DNA from: Liquidambar formosana | Lineage: Eukaryota; Streptophyta; Magnoliopsida; Saxifragales; Altingiaceae | Length of the DNA stretch: 64,000 nucleotides | Assembly: GCA_039720395.1 (NCBI GenBank) | Contig: CM077826.1 | Location: 36,112,790-36,176,789, forward strand | Direction: 5' to 3' | Shown here: positions 1-11,663 of the stretch, in pieces | Numbering within the stretch: the first letter of the stretch is position 1 | How the letters are laid out: every line of letters starts with the position of its first letter | Translations under genes and position numbers: made by a program | The notes under the pieces: model-generated | The model's database searches: none | Told to the model about the DNA's origin: nothing | The model's input: the letters and a program-made list of their open reading frames with translations, nothing else

Positions 1-2215
1 AAGGAAAGGGTAAGAGTACCCAAGAGAAGAAGAAGAAGAACTTGAAGCCAAAGGGAGGTGTCAAGAAAGGTAATACTGACAAGGCCAAAGGAACCTGTTT
101 TCACTGCGGCAAGGATGGGCACTGGAAACGTAATTGCCGGGAGTATCTGGATACTCTAAAGAGCCGACCTTCGGAAGGTATGGATCATGCTCTAAACTAA
201 ATGTTAGTTTTGCTTCCACTTGGGTACTTAATTCTGATGTGAATTTTGAATTCCATGCAGGATCTAGTGGGAAGCAGAAGGCTGAGTAGAGAATGGAGCA
301 AAGTGTTGCTGTATTAGCTATGGGACTTGCTGCTTGACTCTACCTGAAGGAGTAGTTTAGAATTAATAAGCTATCTTGACATTCCAGAAGTTTTTAGAAA
401 CATTATCTTTATTTCAGTTTTGCCTAAACAGTGTTTTAGTTTGATTTAATAAATGTTTTTATGAAGAGTTCATTACTTCTGGAATTTATAGCATTTATCT
501 TCTAAACTACCTTGCAAATATGAATTGCATGAAACATGATAGCTCTAAAATTGAATGCTAATAAACCCAAGAGAACAAGAGAAATAGTTTCTCATACTTT
601 ATGAACCTTTACTTAAAATGTTAAGGTATAGGTGCATATACTTAAAGAAGTACAAATCTGAAACATTTGAAAAGGTTCAAAGAATTCAGATTTGAAGTAG
701 AGAAACAAACTAGTAAAAGTATCAAACTCTTCGATTGGATCGAGGAGGCGAATATTTAACTGGTGATCTTTCAGATCAACTTGTTCAAATAGGCATTCTA
801 TTCTAATGGACACCTCTTAGAACATCATAACTAAATGGTGTGTCAGAAAGGAGGAAGAGGACCTTATTGGATATGGTCCGGTCCATGATAAGTTACAACA
901 ACCTAATATTATCCTTGTTAGGATATGCCCTAGAAATTGCCACATACCTGTGAAACAGAGTTCAAACCAAGGCTATCCCTTAGGACCTATATGAGATATG
1001 GAAAGGGAAGCACCAAACCTTAAGCATGTTAAGGTATGGGGTTGCACTGCATATGTAGAGACATACAGTGCAACCAAATTGAAAATCAAGATAACTTAAA
1101 TGTAGGTTTGTGGATTACCCTAAAGAAAGTTTAGGATATCATATCTATTATCCTGATGAACAAAAGGTGTTTTGTTTGTATGTTTGCAATCTTTCTTGAA
1201 AAAGAGTTTATTCAAGAAGGCAGCAACAACAGGAAAATAGAACTCAAAGAGTTGTCTAATGAGACACAAACCGACATTGATGTAACCCTTGTCCCTGTTG
1301 AGACAGAACCCATTATTGTACCATGATTGTACAAAGGGTTAGTGGGAGTACGATCACATTTATGGTCCTATAAGTGAATGACGTTCTACTTATTAGGAAT
1401 AATGTAGAGACGTTGTCAAAGGTGAAAAATTGGTTTTTCACAAAGTTTCTCCATAAAAGATTTGGAAGAAGCATCCTATATTCTGGGAATAGAGGTCTAA
1501 AGAGATAGATATTAAAGGATGCTAAGTCTATCCCAATCGAAGTACATAGACAAGATTTTGAAAGAGTTCAAAATGCATGATTCCAAAAGGAGGTCTAATT
1601 CCTGTCAGACATGGAATCAAGTTGTCTATAACTAAAAGACCAGATATCAGTTTTGCTGTAAATGTTACGAGCAGATATCAGGCAAACCCAGATAAGGAAC
1701 ACTAGGAAGCAGTCAAGGCTATCCTAAAGTTCTTGAGAAGAACTAAAGGACCTATGCCTTGCCTATGGAGAAAGAAACTTGAAATGGTTGGTATAACGGA
1801 TTCAGATTTTCAATCTGACGATGATGATAGGAGATCAACATTGAGGTATGTTCTCACCTTAAATGGTGGAGCTGTAAATTTGAGCGCATTGCTGCATGTT
1901 TGGATGAGTAAGTTCATTGCAGAACTAGGAGTGGTTCCTGACATTGAGAAGCCTTTACTATTGTTTTTGTGACAACAATAAGGCTAGTGCTCAAGACAAG
2001 GATCCACGGTCTCATCAAAAGTCCAAACTTTAAGCGGCGATTCCAAGTGATTAGAGAGATCATTGGAAGAGATGACATATACATATAGAAGTTTAATACA
2101 ATAGAGAATAAAGAAGACCCCTTTACTAAAGCTATGACCCAAGTGTGTTGGATCACCACCGACAGGATATGAGTATGAGATACATGGTGGATTGGCTATA
2201 GTGCAAGTGGGAGAT
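1..2215 (+). pseudogene. Copia element A: decayed gag-pol remnant
   Basis: Broken Ty1/copia polyprotein. A gag zinc knuckle of the CX2CX4HX4C type is readable at 96-137 (C-F-H-C-G-K-D-G-H...N-C). A degraded protease-like segment reading STWVLNSD follows near 215-240. Integrase is essentially missing. From about 1365 a degenerate C-terminal part of reverse transcriptase is readable (NNVETLSKVKNW), then an RNase H tail (near 1795-1850, DSDFQSDDDD) and a residue of the 'SHQKS' and 'DPFTKA' motifs before 2150. The order matches the better preserved element at 62411-64000. Frameshifts and stops are frequent, so it is non-functional. The 5' LTR and start lie upstream of the window. Assignment to an Angela-like lineage is an inference from the related copy. 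Confidence 0.8.
2201..2215 (+). promoter_or_regulatory. Polypurine tract of copia element A
   Basis: GTGCAAGTGGGAGAT directly abuts the TGTTAGGATT start of the LTR. The same 15-mer precedes the 3' LTRs at 11664 and 30385 and, on the minus strand, the LTR ending at 62396. It is the expected plus-strand priming site for reverse transcription. Confidence 0.8.
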
Positions 2216-3883
2216 TGTTAGGATTATGCCCTAGAGCCAATCATGGAGATGATTGTTTAGGGATTAGGAACAATCAATTGATTTCATTTATATATGTCAC
2301 ATTTATTATTGATTTAATAAAAGGGCTTATTCTATTATGTTTATATGCATCATTTATATTTACATAATATGTCCATGGAGTTAGAGTTGAGAATATGAAA
2401 TTACAAAGGGTTGTAATTTTGAGACTGTAAATATATCTCTGTACTAAACTCCTAAATCATTCCTAGTTGAAGGTTCACTATGATGGACAGTAATGAACCA
2501 TAGGACTAGCACTTGTTAGGTTGACTCTATAGGAGGATAGCTAGTCTCAAGCTATTTGTGTGGAGACACTACAACCAACAAGTGGGTGCCTATTATAAGA
2601 ATAGGTACACTGAATGTGACCAAAGATATGAGATAAACTGAATGGAGTTTTAACCTGCCTGTCAATCAATTTCTCATTGTTATAGTGGTACAAGTAATCC
2701 TTAGACCTGAGACACCATGGTTGTCTTATACATGTAGCTTTAGAAGTTTGATAACACTAAGTGCAGATCCTATTCAGGGGTCTGTAAGGGTGTTCATTGG
2801 CCCTACTGCTATGTGTGTGAAGGCATGTGAGTGATCAACAAGGAATCCATCACTCTCAGGAAAAAGAGAGTGAATGTCTCATACAGCATTCATTGAATAT
2901 AACTCATTAAATCCATGGGCCTATGGTAGAATGAATATGGAAAGGAGTTTCCATAAGTTCATCATTGAGTTGATATTAATGAATGAGTATAAAGTAATTG
3001 AACTAAGGACTTGACAGACTTCCATGTCCTATTAGTTCAATTGGAGACATTGTGTTGATGGAAGGATGGAATTGTAACCTGTAAACTATAACAGAAGGGT
3101 TCTTTGTAAATGACTATTCACCTCATTAAGGACCACACCATGAGCCATATGCTAGGTGTTACTCATGGTTAGTAGAAGCCCTAATTGATATAAATGAGTT
3201 ATAATCAATTAGGGAATTGAAAGGAGTTTCAATTAGACCCTTAATGGAAAGTGTTCCATTGTGCACACTTCGTGCTATCCCTACTACTTAATGATGTGAA
3301 CCCAATGGGTCACACACTGATCATGCTAAGAGAGCTTGATTGTCTATGAGAGAAAGGGCATAAGTGATTAAAGAAAAGTTCTTTAAGGGGCTAATTTGTA
3401 TTTGATGCAAACTAGTGGGCTAATTGTGTAATTAAGAGTAATTACACAAATTAGATTAGGGTTTGGAGACCCTCCTTGGCCGGCCCTATTTGGAGGCTAT
3501 TTAAAGCCTTTTATGATGTGATGACATCATCACTTGAAGCACTCTTGGAGGCTCCCAAGTGCTGGCCGAAAATTTCACCTCTCTCTCTCTCTCTCTCTCC
3601 CTCTTCTCCACCTCTAGCAACCCTAAGGAAGAAGAAGGAAAGGACAACTTGCTCAAGCTAGGTGTGGATACTGTTGGAGGCAGTGCACTTGGACTGCTCA
3701 ATCAGAAGACAAAGCTTGGAGCATAAAGGAGAAGACTTGTTCAACTGTAAGTACCCTAACTCTCTTGGTAGTTAGGTTTATGGCTTTTGTATTAAGCATA
3801 ATTAAGATTCATAGGTTTGGGAATCACAGGAAAAATTTAAAATTCCGCCTTTGTATTTTTCCTCTCTAGTTTGATTCCCAACA
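2216..3883 (+). repeat. 3' LTR of copia element A
   Basis: A 1668-bp LTR starting TGTTAGGATT and ending GATTCCCAACA. It is preceded by a PPT and closely related to the 1661-bp LTRs at 22351 and 30385, but it differs over the last 400 bp (for example a CT-rich tract near 3583-3605 and a different TATA neighbourhood, GGCTATTTAAAGCC near 3493). Its right end joins LTR sequence that starts in mid-LTR (3884), which marks this element as an insertion into another LTR. Confidence 0.85.
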
Positions 3884-5300
3884 TCCTAGTTGATGGTTCA
3901 CTATGATGGACAATAATGAACCATAGGACTAGCACTTGTTAGGTTGACTCTACAGGAGGATAGCTGGTCTCAAGCTATTTGTGTGGAGACACTACAACCA
4001 ACAGGTGGGTGCCTATTAATAGAATAGGTACACTGAATGTGACCAATGATATGAGATAAACTGAATGGAGTTTTATCCTACCCGTCAATCAGTTTCTCAT
4101 TGTTATAGTGGTACAAGTAATCCTTAGATCTGAGACACCATAGTTATCTTATGCATATAGCTTTAGAAGTTTGATAACACTAAGTGCAAATCCTATTCAG
4201 GGGTTTGCAAAGGTGTTCATTGGCCCTACTGCTATGTGTGTGAAGGCAATGTGAGTGATCAACAAGGGATCCATCACTCTTAGGAAAAAGAGAGAGAATG
4301 TCTCATATAGCATTCATAATATAACTCATTAAATCCACGGCCATGGTAGGATGAATATGGAAAAGAGTTTCCATGAGTTCGTCAATGAGTTGATATTTAT
4401 GATTGAGTATAAAGTAATTAAAATAGGGACTTGACAGACTTCCATGTCCTATTAGTTTAATTGGAGACATTGTGTATATGGAAGGATGAAATTGTAATCT
4501 ATAAACTATAACAGAAGGGTTATTTGTTAGATACTTATTCACCTCATTAAAGACAACACCATGAACCATATGCTAGGTGTTATTCATGGTTAGTAGAAGC
4601 CCTAATTGATATAAGTGAGTTATAATCAATTAGGGAATTGGAAGGAGTTCCAATTAGACCCTAAATGGAAAGAGTTCCATTGTGCACACCTCGTGCTATT
4701 CCTACTACTTGATGATGTGAACCCAATGGGTCACACACTGATCATGCAAGAAGGGCTTTAAAGTCTATGAGAGAAAGGGTTTTAGTGAATAAAGAATAGT
4801 TCTTTATAGTCCTATTTGTATTTGATACAAATAATAGGGGTCAATGTGTAATTAAGTGTAATTACATATAACCCTATTAGGGTTTCTTCCCCATGGCCAG
4901 CCCCCTTTAGTGGGCTGCATATATAAGTCACACTTATGTGTGACATGGCATAATGCTTGCACACTTCCAACCCTAGCTGTCCAAGCTGTTGGAGGCTCTC
5001 TTCTCTCTCTCCTTCTTCTCCACCTCTAGCAACAACAAGGAAGAAGAAAGAAAAGACTTGAAGCTCTAGCTAGGTGTGGATACCATTGGAGGCAGCACAC
5101 TTGGGCTGCTCATTCACCACTGTCCGGAATCAAAGCTTGGAGCAAAAAGGAGAAGACAAAAATTCTGTGAGTGTTCTAACCCTCTTCGTAGTTAGGGTTT
5201 GATTTTGTGTTATGCATAGTTAGATTCATGGGCTGTGGAATTGTAGGAAAAATTTTTATATTCCGCACTTCTATTTTTCCCTCTTGTTCAATTCCCAACA
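3884..5300 (+). repeat. 5' LTR of copia-N copy 1 (right-hand 1417 bp)
   Basis: This begins at LTR position about 245 compared with the complete LTR at 22351 (TCCTAGTTGATGG...) and ends TTCCCAACA just before a PBS. The simplest reading is that element A inserted into this LTR, so the missing first 245 bp and the second TSD copy lie upstream of the window. A TATA box (GCATATATAAGTC) is visible near 4917-4928. A CT-rich leader follows. Confidence 0.8.
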
Positions 5301-5301
5301 G

Positions 5302-5314
5302 TGGTATCAGAGCC
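5302..5314 (+). promoter_or_regulatory. Primer binding site, copia-N copy 1
   Basis: TGGTATCAGAGCC lies one base after the LTR end. It is the standard plant copia PBS complementary to the 3' end of initiator methionine tRNA. Confidence 0.9.
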
Positions 5315-6803
5315 ATGATTATGCATAATACAAAATACATATGGCTGGTAATTATGGTGAAGTTGAATGATTTAAAAATCTGGAAATTTTTCTGCATAAT
5401 TGGTTTTCCTCCATGGCTGAACCTAGGGTTTGGAACCCTAGGTCAATTCTCTTCTACTCCTCTTCTTATTGATGGTTAAGTGTATCCATGGATGCAATAG
5501 GTTGCATAGGGTTTGAGTTTGGAGAAGAAGAATAAGGAAACTAGGGTTTTATAAAACCGTTATGAACAGTTTTCATGGTAGCCATGAAAAACCGTCATCT
5601 TGTTTTGCATGCCGAATTCAGAGTTCTTCTCCAAAATTTTTGAACCATATATGGTTAGAAAGTTCTTCGAATAAGCTTTCCAACCCAACAAACGGTGCGT
5701 CAATCCGAGTTCTGTAATGAAAGTTATGAATTTTTTACTACAGGCTGTCTGGAAAGACAGTTTTGCTCGGGAATGATGCAATAGCCACAACTTTGAGTTA
5801 TTGATGGAGATCAAAGGCATGGCAATGGTTGCCACCACTTGGATTATGTTCTAGACATGGTAGGGAAAGGTTCCCAAGCATTTAGATGCATCATAATTGG
5901 ATTAAGATGCTAGAACAGAAGGAAGAAGGAGAAGAACACCGTGGAGGCTGAATCTGGGTTTTAGAACCCTAAGGTTCTTGCAATTAATTCTAATTAAAGC
6001 TGCTGTATTTATGATGGAAAATCATTGTAGGATTATTATATATCATGTGTATATGATTTTATTTAAGTTTCAAAAAGGTTTTGATGGAAAAAGATTCAAA
6101 AAGTTTGAAAATGTTTCATGAACAGCATAGCAGAATTTTTCTGCAGAAAAGTCATCAATGGAGTTTTGATTAGAACTTGAGTTAGGGAACTCCAAATTGC
6201 ATTAAACCAATTGCATTATTTTCCTAAAACATGTAGGATACTGGGAAAATTCGTTTGGTAGCCTGACTTAATCATCTTGCTGGGTTTTAAATCAATTTCT
6301 GACAATGGACAGTATGCTGTCAAATTATGGGCAGCCTACTGTTGTTTTAATTGTTTAGAACAATTGGTGATGATCTGATCATCCAAACCTCTTCTATTAG
6401 CTTAGTATTTCATGTAGGGACATGATACAAAAGCTGGTTTCAATGGAGGAGTCGAATTGATAAGGTTTTAGAAGCAATTGTGACCTTGAAGGTCTGCAAC
6501 AATGGCGCTAGCAATGGGTTTTGGAAACCCTAATTGATTTTGATGAAGGCAGTCACTTGGACCACTTCTCATGTGTCCAGAGGCTTGGCACACATCCCTA
6601 GGATGTTCTCTCATGGCTGGCTATGGCCTTCCACAGTCGTTGGTGGCCATGGCAGCCTAGCCAAGCTCAGGCAGCCCCTTGGTAGTGGCGGCTGCACAGG
6701 GTTAATGATAAAACCCTAATTTTGAGTTAATGATGAAACCCTAATTTCATGGCATTAATTAAGGCCCTAATTGAACTATTAATTACCTTCATTAAAGAGT
6801 TAA

Positions 6804-6828
6804 TGATTGGTCATTAAATGACCAATCA
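6804..6828. repeat. 25-bp perfect palindrome with inverted CCAAT boxes
   Basis: The arms are TGATTGGTCATT and AATGACCAATCA around a single A, a perfect 12-bp inverted repeat. A second version lies at 6991-7015 with a changed centre, and both recur in copy 2 near 25519-25543 and 25707-25731. Confidence 0.8.
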
Positions 6829-7034
6829 AGGTTATTAATTGTTAGGGCATAATTAATACCATTAATAATGTCTAGGGTTAGGGTTTTAGAAACCTAATTA
6901 GTGTAATTAATTAAGAGTAATTAATACCCTATTTGGCATTAATTAAACCCTAATCCTTATCATAAATACCGTACGAACCTAGGGTTTTAATGATTGGTCA
7001 TTAAGTGACCAATCATAAGGCATTTAATGATTAG

Positions 7035-7090
7035 GGCTTGCATTTAGGGTTTAGGGTTATGCATTTAGGGTTTAGGGTTTTAGGAAACCC
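7035..7090 (+). repeat. Telomere-like TTTAGGG words
   Basis: GCATTTAGGGTTTAGGGTTATGCATTTAGGG-type sequence, also present in copy 2 near 25755-25805. Only a few degenerate units occur and they lie inside a retroelement, so this is not a telomere. Confidence 0.6.
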
Positions 7091-9269
7091 TAATACACTA
7101 ATTCATCATTTAATTGATTTTATTTAATTCCGATGTTAATTATTTAATTAATATTGATTAATTTTATAATGTTTTAAATGGTTTAAAATACAATTGGGGA
7201 TTAAATTAAAATCTGGAAATTCTTAATTAAATGAAATTGTTTTGTTTAAATAAGGAAACCCTAATATTGGATATTAGAGTTATTTTAGGAAACTTTATAT
7301 GTTTCTATTAATTTGATTAATTGAAACTAAATGTCTTAGATGTTAAGACTTTATTTAATTTTGGATATTCTTGTTTAAACCTAATAAGATTAGGATGCAT
7401 TAATGAGATTAATGTAAATCATTCAAGAGAATTACCATAATGCCCATATGTTTTAATGCTTACAGTTTTTCTTTACATTATGCAATGAGATTTGTATGTA
7501 TGTGTTTGGATGATGATTATGGACTACACCCCTTAAACCAATTGTAATTGGCCGTCTTATGAATGGGTTGTAATAATTTTTCAAGAGTTGTAATTTTATT
7601 ATGGTGATGTAATTTATTATTTGGGGCTTGTATGCCACCTTCCCTTTCTTTCTATCATTCTGTTATGTACCCCAAATTCCCCTTATGTATCCCTTTCTAT
7701 ATATTATGTAAATGTTATGTAATCGAGGGCGCATTAAGGAGCATGGTGGACCCAAAAGAGTATGATGGAGCCCAACAAGCCAATGGTGGAGACCATCAAG
7801 CCAAGGGAGCAGATTGAAGGACTTGAAAGCTTAGAGAAGTTTTTCAAGAAAGCATGCATGTTACGAATGGTTTATTTTACGACCACCTACACCCACCATA
7901 GACCTAGGATTCAATCTATTAGCTTGGATTGAATCTTCTTAAAGTCCATAATCATCATAGTGGGAGCTTTAATTTATGAGATAATTGTTTTAGCTCTAAC
8001 ACCATAGTTTGGTATATGTTACCTATTCACTTAGGGACTAATATCAAAATATGGTACTTTATATATGTTGATATATAATAGCATGCGATGTATGATTTAT
8101 AATAGCCTGAGATGTATGATTATAAATAGCATAATTTATATGTTTAAATTTTGATACATGGGATGCATGTTAATTTGATGAGACCCTTAAAACCCCTCTC
8201 TTTTAATATTAAGTTGAAAATGAAGAAATCATAGGGAATGAATTCTTCATTGCCTTCCATCATTATAGGATCATCTAACGTCCCTTAATGTGGGTACCTG
8301 GCTGCAGACATGTAGGAGCTACTCATGTTAAAGACATTACTTGAAACTATCACATATGAGATATCATGGGGTGCCTAAACTGGTATATACCAAGAAACTA
8401 TAATGTGAGGTATATATTTGGCAAAACATACCTGTGTGAATGATGGGCTTAACTTAACTAGGGAAGTATTCCAAGAAACTATAATGTGAGGAGTATGTAC
8501 CCTAGAGGCAAAATGGTTGGAACTTGCTTATGAAGCAATAGACAAAGAGTTGTCTTCTCATTGTGGGTTAGACGTCAAGAAACTATAATTGAGGCTTCTA
8601 GGTCACAGTGGGACCCCAATCCCCATTAGGAATGAGATTCCCAAATTCCATTAGAGGGTGTATGGAATTTGATAAAATTGTGGGAGGTACCATATGATTA
8701 AAGACCCAATCATTATGGATAAAAATGAAATCTAATTCTCTGTTTATGTAGATTACCTAATTACTCACCTCAAAATCCCTGTTTCCTAATATAGGATATT
8801 GATAGTTTGACTAAACCCGATTTCTTTGATTGACTTAGGAAATTGAGAATTGTTCTCAATTTCAAAAGATTGTTTATATGCTATTAGGCCTTTTATTAAA
8901 GACCCTCCATAAAACATTCTAAGAAGAAAAAGACACTACGCGCAATTGGCATCTTGTTGCCATGCTATATGATAGTATTGATGACTAATGAGCTTCAGAA
9001 ACAAAATTAGTCATTGCAAGTGCCTTTGATGTCCTACATCACATACAAAGGTTGTATTGTGAGTAAAATAATACTATAAAGTATAGTACTTGTAAAGGAC
9101 TTCTTCTGGACTAGGATGTAATAAAAGTTATTTATTAATAATCATTCTTTTGAAAAATGATTAATCACATAGAATAGCTTGAGAAGCTAGATGTGATTTA
9201 AAATGGAAGCATAGAGGAAAGCAAGTCTTGAAAAGTCAAAGACAAAGAAATATAATAATTTTGTAGTAA

Positions 9270-11648
9270 ACGTAAGGTATTGTAAAAGGAACTTGATAAA
9301 GTATCAGTCTTCCTAGAAGAACCAAACTTTTGAAGTTTTGGTTCATGCTCTAAACTAAATTGTTGGTTAGTTCTGCTTCTTGGTTTTTGGATTCTAGTGT
9401 AATCTAATTCGAAGCAGAAAGTTAAGTAGATAATAAGTTACCTTTAAAAATTTTAATAGAGCAAGAGTTGCTAGATTAATTTTGGGAACTTATTTCTTAA
9501 TTAGGTCATTTAAGACATTCTAGAAATTTGATTTCTGAATTTAAATGACTAATTAGAGCGAATGCAACGTATTCCGAGAATACAAGAGATGTAGAGACTC
9601 TCATTTAAATGTAATGATTATGACTTGGTTATGAGATAACCAAACCCATCTTTTACTTGGTGAAGTGAAAGAGTTACATTTATAATTTGACTAATACATT
9701 GTGATGTATATAGTCATGTAGAGCATGCATTCAATTACAGTAGACTCATCTTAGAATACCATAGCTCAATGGTGAATCTAAGAGAACGAATTGAACCCTA
9801 TTAAGATATGGTTTGATCCATGATGAGTTTTACTAATGTATCCATCTAGGATATACCTTAAAATTGCTACATATTGATAATTTAGGGTTCACTCCAGTTT
9901 TGTCCCAATTATATTAGATATGATATGGGAAGAAGCCCAACTTAAAGAAGTTAAGGCTTGGGCTTGTGCTACGTTTGTCTGGAAACATAATGTAGACAAT
10001 TTGGAAATAAGGTCAAGTAAGTGTTGAATTGTGGTATATCCCAAAAGTGGTTGGGATAGTATTTCTATTATTCTAATGAACAAAAGTTGTCCATTAGGAT
10101 GTTTACTGGATTTTCTTGAGAAAGAGTTCATTCAAGAAAGATGCAAAAGTAGATAGAATTTATGGAATTGTCTGTAAAGCCACAAACGAACAAAGATCCA
10201 ACCCCTTGTCTCTGTTGAGACAAAACCCTTAACTACACTACAATCTTTTCATAGATCAAATTGGATATTTCTTAAAATAAGAGAGATATTGTATCTCTAT
10301 TAGAATGTGAAAGAATGGTTCTTTGGTGATAAAGATCACCAAGATAATCCTATTGATTATGACTAGACGATGTTTCACATCAACTCGAGAAATGACTAAG
10401 AGTCATTAAATCCAATATGGATAGGTTGAGACCTAAAAGGCTTGACTACTTAAGAATGTTTTCAACATAGGCAAAAAGTTGTCTATAAAGAAACTTGTTT
10501 GATAATAGTTATGCTGAAATCCATTTGGATCTTGTTATCTATAAAAACACATTTTGAATATGAGATATGTCAAAAAGGATATAAAGATGTTATATCAAAT
10601 GGTGAAAAACCATAAAAGTGTGTAAGTTATAGAAGTCTATTAATAGACTACAAGGTTCTCATAATTAGAACATCTATAAAGTTGAAGTAATCAAATTGTT
10701 TGATTTCTCTCATTGTATAGATGGACTATGAGTGTACAAAAGGTTAGTGGGAGTGCGATCGTTTTTCTTTATCCTAAGTATAGATGACATCCTAATCATT
10801 ATGAATGATATATGAATGTTATCTAATGTAAAGTTTTGGTTTTTGGAGAAAAACTAATTCATGAAAGATTTGGCAGAAGCATCCAACAAGATCTATAGAG
10901 ATAGATCATATAGATTGCTAAGTATCTCCAAATCATTAAACATAGTTGAAATGTTGAAGGAGTTCAACATGGAGAATTCTAAGGGAGGTCTGATTTACTT
11001 CAGATAAGAATTCATTATTCAAGGGCATGTGCCCTAGGATAACACAAGTAAGGTTCTTAAAGTGTTAAGAAGCCTTATTCTACACTGTGTATTGAACCTG
11101 ATATCTATTATGTTGTAATTGTTACAAATAGTTATCAGTCAATTCAAATTTGGAATATTGGATTGTATATGGAAATTGTAAACTCATAGTAGATGGGTAT
11201 ATGGATTTGGATATGATCCATATGGGGTATATTTTATATTCACTTTAGTTGATGAAATACTTAATGGAAGAACTGTATGAAAGATACAGTGGATTCCATT
11301 ATTGAGGGTGAATTAATTGTCGTATTGTCTAGGAGACTGTTTGGATCTATAAGTTCATTTAGAACTTGGAGTTGTTCCTTCCATTGAGTTGTCCATACTT
11401 TCTTTTGTGACAACAATGGGTCTATAGCTCAAGATAGGAATCACGGTCTCATCAAAAGTCCAAACACATAGAGCGGCAATTCCAAATGATTAGAGGAATC
11501 ATTGGAAAAGGTAATAGATACATTATAGAAGATATTATCTACATAAGTTTTTGTAGACCTACTGACTAAAGCTTTAAAACATAATTGGTTATGTCTAAGA
11601 CCAACATCTTGAGAAGATAGGTATGCGATACATGGTCAATTGGCTTTA
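9270..11648 (+). pseudogene. Copia-N copy 1: decayed gag-pol relic
   Basis: A relic parallel to 1-2200. The phrase CATGCTCTAAACTAAAT near 9348 matches element A at 187. It is followed by a degenerate protease-like segment (reading SWFLDSS near 9380), a residue of RT ('atgaaagatttggcagaagcatcc' region near 10860, shared with element A) and an RNase H tail near 11360-11480 that corresponds to the ELGVVPAIEK...CDNNG...SHQKS region of the element at 62411. All frames are full of stops. Integrase is largely absent. Copy 2 (27930-30370) carries the same lesions. Confidence 0.7.
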
Positions 11649-11663
11649 GTGCAAGTGGGAGAT
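11649..11663 (+). promoter_or_regulatory. Polypurine tract, copia-N copy 1
   Basis: GTGCAAGTGGGAGAT immediately precedes the LTR. Confidence 0.85.

Larger units (their letters stand above)
5301..9260 (+). other. Copia-N copy 1 internal non-coding region
   Basis: There is no credible coding sequence here. The region contains a stretch near 5672-5730 that resembles part of the Tat-inner LTR, an AT-rich section with repeated AAACCCTAA/TTTAGGG words (about 6720-7090), two near-perfect palindromes (6804-6828 and 6991-7015), and a short phrase CAAGAAACTATAATGTGAGG repeated at about 8391, 8472 and 8575. A 92-codon minus-strand ORF at 5560-5838 is kept in copy 2 at 24272-24550, but it has no recognisable domain and is treated as chance. 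Confidence 0.7.

Noticed and set aside
5560..5838. 92-codon minus-strand ORF kept in both copia-N copies (also 24272-24550)
   Set aside because: The two copies are nearly identical overall, so conservation is not evidence of selection. No start context, domain or promoter.
7035..7090. Interstitial telomere
   Set aside because: Only a few degenerate TTTAGGG words, embedded in and copied with a retroelement (also in copy 2).
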